This document shows positions 12,964 to 16,430 of a DNA stretch of 16,430 nt, piece by piece. Within the stretch, counting starts at the first letter, position 1. Each line of letters opens with the position of its first letter. A model generated the notes under the pieces. The model saw nothing but the letters and a program-made list of their open reading frames with translations. It was not told the origin of the DNA and did not search any database. Source of the stretch: CAYRKQ01 sp964621845 (lineage in GTDB: Bacteria; Patescibacteriota; Saccharimonadia; Saccharimonadales; UBA7683); the NCBI GenBank assembly GCA_964621845.1, contig CAZUOL010000066.1, positions 1 through 16,430 of the forward strand, written 5' to 3'. The translations under genes and the position numbers were made by a program.

Positions 12964-14322
12964 TCAGACTATTTTGGAAATGGCTACGCGTTCTTGTTTA
13001 GTGGTGTCGCGATTGCGGACGGTGACCGTATCGTCTTCAAGAGTTTGAAAATCTATAGTGATGCAATATGGCGTACCAATTTCATCCTGTCGGCGATACC
13101 GCTTACCAACGTTACCGTTATCGTCCCACTCGCAGACAAACTTCTTACTAAGCTCTTTATACACCTCTCTTGCCTTCTCTACCAACTCAGGCTTATTCTT
13201 CAGTAGCGGGAAAACAGCATATTTAACCGGTGCCAAATCGTAATTGAGCTTCAAAACAGTTCGTTCTTCACCATTCTCTAGCTTTTCAACCGTATAGGCA
13301 TCAGAAATAACTGCCAAGAAACAGCGGCCCATACCCATTGAGGTCTCTACCACCCATGGAATATAGCTTTCACTGGTTTTTGGATCCGTGTAATGCAGGT
13401 CTGTGCCAGAGAATTTTTCATGCTGAGATAAATCATAATCAGTTCGATCATGGATACCTTCAATTTCATCAAATCCCCAACTCGGGAACTTATATTCAAT
13501 ATCCCAGGCATCCTTGGCGTAAAACACCAAGTTCTCATGTTGCTTCCAGCGTAAATTATCCTCTTTGATACCCAAGCTGAGATACCAGGCCCAGTGATCT
13601 TTTTTGCGCTGTTCGTACGCTTCTTTATTTTCATTTGGCCGCACAAATAGCTGGGTATCTGCCTGCTCAAGCTCACGTGTTCTAAACAAAAAGTTTCGCG
13701 GGCTAATTTCATTTCGGAAGGCTTTACCGATCTGGCTCACGCCAAACGGCACTTTCATACGTGTCGTGCTGACAATATTCTTAAAGTTAAGATAAATACC
13801 CTGACAGGCTTCACCCGGCAAATACACTGGCCGCTCATCTTTACCAGTGAAGTCACCAAGGTTTGATTTCACCAACAGGTTAAAAGCTTTTACTTCAGAA
13901 AAATCTTTAGCACCACAATTTGAGCACTTAATTTTATCGCGATTTTCATCAAACAATTTGTTCAGCTCAGCTTCGCTCATTTTTTCATCAGCACTTACGC
14001 CGATTTTTTCGAGCTCTTTATCAACTCGTATGCGTGTATTACATTTTTTACATTCAGCCAAAGGATCTGAAAAACCGCCCACATGACCGGAAGCCTCCCA
14101 AACTTTGGGGTGCTTAAACATTGCAGAATCAATACCGACGTAATCTTCACGTGTGTGTACGTTCTCGCGCCACCATGAAGCTTTTATATTATTGAGCAGC
14201 TCAACACCGTACGGGCCAAAGTCATACAGCCCTGCTTCACCACCGTAAATTTCAGAACCCTGGTATACAAAACCGCGGCGTTTGCAGAGGCTCATTATGT
14301 CTTCCATTTTTACTTCACTCAT
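12964..14322 (-). CDS. glyS: Glycyl-tRNA synthetase, single-chain (alpha2) type
   Basis: Class II aminoacyl-tRNA synthetase that charges tRNA-Gly. The 452 residues read as the homodimeric, archaeal/Bacillota-like form rather than the alpha2-beta2 enzyme. In order: KRRGFVYQGSEIYGG near the N-terminus, a likely zinc site with C91, C94, C133 and C136 (CKKC ... CSNC), class II motif 2 at FRNEISPRNFLFRTRE (202-217), motif 3 at ETSMGMGR (326-333) and the anticodon-binding domain (about 365-452) with LAPVKYAVFPL and DEIGTPYCITID. Start 14322 is chosen because AAGGAAG lies 8 bases upstream; the frame extends three codons further only by a GTG. It is preceded by a terminator overlapping a glycine-rich leader ORF, suggesting attenuation. 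Ends in UGA. Confidence 0.95.
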   Translation of the reverse strand: MSEVKMEDIMSLCKRRGFVYQGSEIYGGEAGLYDFGPYGVELLNNIKASWWRENVHTREDYVGIDSAMFKHPKVWEASGHVGGFSDPLAECKKCNTRIRVDKELEKIGVSADEKMSEAELNKLFDENRDKIKCSNCGAKDFSEVKAFNLLVKSNLGDFTGKDERPVYLPGEACQGIYLNFKNIVSTTRMKVPFGVSQIGKAFRNEISPRNFLFRTRELEQADTQLFVRPNENKEAYEQRKKDHWAWYLSLGIKEDNLRWKQHENLVFYAKDAWDIEYKFPSWGFDEIEGIHDRTDYDLSQHEKFSGTDLHYTDPKTSESYIPWVVETSMGMGRCFLAVISDAYTVEKLENGEERTVLKLNYDLAPVKYAVFPLLKNKPELVEKAREVYKELSKKFVCEWDDNGNVGKRYRRQDEIGTPYCITIDFQTLEDDTVTVRNRDTTKQERVAISKIV

Positions 14323-14371
14323 TATCAACACTTCCTTACATCTTTAGGTTGGTTTAAATATACAAAAATAG

Positions 14372-14400
14372 TGTTAAAGAAAATCGCAGCTTACGCTGCG
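14372..14400 (-). terminator. Intrinsic terminator in the glyS leader
   Basis: In the minus direction CGCAGC (14400 to 14395) pairs with GCTGCG (14390 to 14385) around the tetraloop GTAA (a stable GNRA loop), followed by ATTTTCTTT. The stem is short, and it lies 50 bases ahead of the glyS start rather than after recO. The stop codon of the glycine-rich ORF is the last three bases of the loop, so translation and termination must interfere with each other. Confidence 0.72.
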
Positions 14401-14477
14401 CCGCCATTTCCGCCCATACCAGCAAGCCACACAATATTGCGTACTGAATGTTGGTACTGTGCAGAAATGCTGATCAT
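14391..14477 (-). CDS. Putative glycine-rich leader peptide of glyS (attenuator)
   Basis: A 28-codon ORF in the 206-base recO-glyS gap. It starts MISISAQYQHSVRNIV and ends WLAGMGGNGGAA: codons 20, 22, 23, 25 and 26 are all glycine (GGT, GGC, GGA, GGC, GGC). The last glycine codon runs into the 5' arm of the terminator hairpin and the UAA stop is in its loop. Ribosomes slowed by lack of charged tRNA-Gly at codons 22-26 would cover that arm and should prevent termination, raising synthesis of glycyl-tRNA synthetase; this parallels known amino-acid leader peptides such as those of trp, his and pheST operons. There is no Shine-Dalgarno; a TATACT -10 lies 10 bases upstream, so the leader is about 3-4 bases. 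No clear antiterminator helix was found; only an upstream TACCA/TGGTA pairing (14452-14456 with 14417-14421). Confidence 0.65.
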   Translation of the reverse strand: MISISAQYQHSVRNIVWLAGMGGNGGAA

Positions 14478-14487
14478 ACTAGTTAAC

Positions 14488-14516
14488 AGTATACGGCAAA
14501 CTGATGCGAAAATGAA
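14488..14516 (-). promoter_or_regulatory. Promoter of the glyS leader
   Basis: Minus-strand TATACT (14493 to 14488) matches five of six -10 bases; a weak -35 TTCATT (14516 to 14511) lies 17 bases upstream. The expected start point is about 14480, giving a leader RNA of roughly 110 bases up to the terminator. Confidence 0.55.
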
Positions 14517-14528
14517 AACATGTGCCAT

Positions 14529-15209
14529 TTATAAAGCAGCTGTGCTGAGTTGTTTGAGTAGTGGTCTGAGGTCGCCAGCAAGCTCCTTTGTCTGCTTTAC
14601 TTGTTTGAATACTTTTGGTGGCTGTGAAAGGCACAGTCGTAACAGTTTTATATGCTCAGGCCGAAAGCTACCGGTGCCAGTAACCGAAAAACACATCTGC
14701 TCGCTGGAAAAAGAATAGAGGCTCTCCCCTACCAAGCTCTTTCCGTTTATGTCTGTCTTCAGGTTCAAGCCGTGGCCCTGCAATTCAAGCAGGCGCACAT
14801 AAAACCACACCTCAACCAGTTCCAGAGGAATCGCGAGATCGTTCAGCCCTTCGAGTACATTTTTTAACAAAATGTAATACTCACCTTCCGCTTCATCTTC
14901 AATAATTCTATCGAGCGACTTCATCGCCTCGTAGCCAAACATCATACGCTGTAAATCTCCCACGATATCACCCCAGTGTTCATTCAAGCGAGTACTCACA
15001 ATTCTTGCCAAATCACCTCTTGTTTCAATAAAGCTGATGGTACTTTCTGAAAAGAGCTCTATCCCGCCAGCCAGTTTACTTTTTGATTTTCTTACCCCTT
15101 TTACCAAAGCCTTGATCTTACCAGCAGGGGTTAAGAATGTCACAATTCTATCTGCCTCACCATAATTAGTACGCCTTAAAATCATTGCTGGGGTCGTTAT
15201 CTGGCGCAT
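14529..15209 (-). CDS. recO: DNA repair protein RecO
   Basis: Recombination mediator that binds SSB and helps load RecA on single-stranded DNA in the RecFOR pathway. The 226-residue protein has an N-terminal OB-fold region with TPAMILRRTNYGEADRIVTFLTPAGKIKALVKGVRK and GGIELFSES (about 6-55) and a helical C-terminal region with VWFYVRLLELQGHGLNL (about 138-154). The zinc-binding cysteine cluster of some RecO proteins is missing, as in the E. coli type. The ATG directly follows the stop codon of the receiver gene (UAA at 15210-15212, ATG at 15209), with GAGGT as ribosome binding site inside that gene's end, so the two are translationally linked. Confidence 0.9.
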   Translation of the reverse strand: MRQITTPAMILRRTNYGEADRIVTFLTPAGKIKALVKGVRKSKSKLAGGIELFSESTISFIETRGDLARIVSTRLNEHWGDIVGDLQRMMFGYEAMKSLDRIIEDEAEGEYYILLKNVLEGLNDLAIPLELVEVWFYVRLLELQGHGLNLKTDINGKSLVGESLYSFSSEQMCFSVTGTGSFRPEHIKLLRLCLSQPPKVFKQVKQTKELAGDLRPLLKQLSTAAL

Positions 15210-15620
15210 TTATACCTCTTTTTTTGTAAGCGGGACCTGGGTCTCACGCTCAAGCAGAACCTGCTTGACCCTTCGAGCAAGTTCAACAGGCTTCACTTCT
15301 GGTTTATACAAGTATGCAACGATTTGATAGTGTCTCATTCGTTTTTGATCCAGCCCCATTTCATGCGGGGCAACGGCACTCAGTACTATGGCTGGCAACT
15401 GAGCGGTGTCTTCATACGATGCGATCTCATGTAAAAACTCTACTCCGTTATGCCCTGGCAAAAACATATCAAGCACCACTAGATCGATGGGCACTTGGTC
15501 TAAAATAGCAAGTGCTTCTTCTGCTGATGCCGCCAGCTCAATCTCAACATCTGTGAACGCGTCGGCATAGAGTTCCCGTAGCCACACATCATCTTCAACC
15601 AACAATACTCGTTGGCTCAT
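15210..15620 (-). CDS. Stand-alone receiver-domain response regulator
   Basis: 136 residues with one CheY-like receiver domain and no output domain. Key residues are present: acidic E9, D10 and D11 in VLLVEDD, phospho-acceptor D51 in VVLDMFLPGHNG, switch S81 in IVLSAV and K106 in YLYKPE. A short charged tail follows. The start overlaps the histidine kinase stop by four bases (ATGA), so the pair is a cognate two-component set. With no DNA-binding domain, output must be by protein contact, as with CheY or phosphorelay intermediates (inference). Confidence 0.93.
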   Translation of the reverse strand: MSQRVLLVEDDVWLRELYADAFTDVEIELAASAEEALAILDQVPIDLVVLDMFLPGHNGVEFLHEIASYEDTAQLPAIVLSAVAPHEMGLDQKRMRHYQIVAYLYKPEVKPVELARRVKQVLLERETQVPLTKKEV

Positions 15621-16348
15621 ACGTCGAATAGATTTAATTGATGTGAAAGCTGTAGATTCACCAGAAAGCTCGAGCCATCGCGACGACGAGTGAGCTCTAA
15701 CGTACCGTGCATGGCTTCTGTGAGCTGCTTGGCAATATACAACCCAAGGCCCGTACTGCTTGCGTGGGCCGGAATGGGTCGCTGACTTTTGCCAAATTGT
15801 GAAAAAATCTTCTTTACGTCTGCCTTTTTGATCCCCACCCCATAATCCTTGACTGCCAGTTGGCCATAGTGCCGCTTCAAACGAGCTTCAAGTTCAATGG
15901 TATGCTCTGGCTTCGTATATTTAATAGCGTTATCGAGTAGGTTAAAAAGCGTCGCGTGCAGGCAGCCTCGATCGGCAATCACCAGTGGCTTTTGACGTGA
16001 CGACTTGATCACAATCGCCTGCGCCTGCTTACGTGCATGAGGCTCAAGCTCATGGGCAACTTCTTCCATGACTAAAAGGGGTGAAAGCGGCTCAAGATGC
16101 AGCTCAAAGGCTTGCTGTTTGAGCTCATAGCCACGCAATATGCTATCCACTAAACTCAGTAAGCGATCGCTCGAAAACTGTATGCGCTCAAGATAGGTCT
16201 GCGCTCGCAGTACATCTACCTGGGGCTGTTGTAATTGATGAGCTAAGCCGCTAATTAAACTTAAGGGTGTCTTGAGTTCGTGTGCCACGCTGGCAATAAG
16301 CTGATCTTGCACTTCAGCCGTATCTCGTGCCATTTCATCAAACTTCAT
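15617..16348 (-). CDS. Soluble sensor histidine kinase (HisKA + HATPase_c)
   Basis: 243 residues, only the kinase core: phospho-acceptor H23 in SVAHELKTPLSLI, dimerisation helices to about 80, N-box LFNLLDNAIKYT (N140), G1 box KDYGVGI (D168), F-box IFSQFGKSQR and G2 box TGLGLYIAKQL (about 199-209). No membrane helix, PAS or GAF domain precedes it; only about 20 residues lie before the H-box. An in-frame UAA 18 bases upstream of the ATG shows the gene is not an N-terminally cut larger kinase. GAGGG, 7 bases upstream, is the ribosome binding site. The signal must come through a partner or from its short N-terminus (inference). Confidence 0.93.
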   Translation of the reverse strand: MKFDEMARDTAEVQDQLIASVAHELKTPLSLISGLAHQLQQPQVDVLRAQTYLERIQFSSDRLLSLVDSILRGYELKQQAFELHLEPLSPLLVMEEVAHELEPHARKQAQAIVIKSSRQKPLVIADRGCLHATLFNLLDNAIKYTKPEHTIELEARLKRHYGQLAVKDYGVGIKKADVKKIFSQFGKSQRPIPAHASSTGLGLYIAKQLTEAMHGTLELTRRRDGSSFLVNLQLSHQLNLFDV

Positions 16349-16430
16349 TATAGTACCCTCGCAGTGTTACCCCACCATTATGGCACAGCACTTCAGAAAA
16401 AATCGATGGCCTATGGTGATGAAATTAAGG

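Noticed and set aside
12964..12966. UGA read as glycine (Gracilibacteria/Absconditabacteria code).
   Set aside because: UGA ends glyS at the usual family length, and also ends the kinase and the 10462 gene; the conserved glycines seen use GGN codons.
16338..16360. TATAAT overlapping the histidine kinase start codon as its promoter.
   Set aside because: Transcription from it would start inside the gene and drop the ATG that has a good GAGGG ribosome binding site; the match is probably by chance.
1..16430. CRISPR arrays, insertion sequences, tRNA or rRNA genes.
   Set aside because: No regularly spaced repeats, transposase-like protein, terminal inverted repeats, or tRNA T-arm/CCA patterns were seen on either strand.

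Overview
The window looks like a chromosomal segment of a small-genome Patescibacteria/CPR bacterium, most likely Saccharibacteria (inference). The reasons are a compact dcw (division and cell wall) cluster, short lineage-typical proteins (DUF5652-like, DUF5661-like, a two-helix membrane protein with a charged coiled N-terminus), a single-chain glycyl-tRNA synthetase, and many small genes without close relatives. UGA is used as a normal stop (glyS, recA-independent genes such as the one ending at 11592), which argues against the Gracilibacteria/Absconditabacteria code in which UGA means glycine.

Layout. 1-4900, minus strand: dcw cluster mraZ, rsmH, a 19-codon ORF, ftsL-like, ftsI-like PBP, mraY (cut by the window edge). 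Unusually, its intergenic spaces are long and full of RNA hairpins. The region upstream of mraZ carries two pairs of GTGGG direct repeats typical of MraZ autoregulatory sites. 4851-6463, minus: a two-gene unit, a small membrane protein and a family 1 glycosidase broken by a one-base frameshift, closed by an intrinsic terminator. 6488-12936: an accessory-like patch of short units in alternating orientation: a winged-helix-like protein, RNase HI plus a seven-helix membrane protein, an unknown protein, a DUF5652/DUF5661 pair, a conserved 167-residue protein, an acidic unknown protein and a long coiled-coil protein. 12964-16348, minus: histidine kinase, receiver, recO and glyS, the first three joined by overlapping or abutting start and stop codons.

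The most interesting element is the spacer between recO and glyS. It holds a promoter-like -10, then a 28-codon ORF whose codons 20-26 include five glycine codons, and its stop codon lies in the loop of an intrinsic-terminator hairpin just ahead of the glycyl-tRNA synthetase gene. This has the layout of a glycine-sensing leader-peptide attenuator.

A second theme is translation initiation. Genes that begin transcription units in the accessory patch have a -10 (often extended, TGnTATAAT-like) ending 6-7 bases before the ATG, which predicts leaderless mRNAs, whereas operon-internal genes carry Shine-Dalgarno motifs. A third theme is RNA structure in the dcw cluster: a roughly 270-base fold between mraZ and rsmH with a long-range closing helix, and a 10-bp hairpin that buries the rsmH start codon. 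All functional statements come from reading the sequence by eye; no database search or folding software was run.
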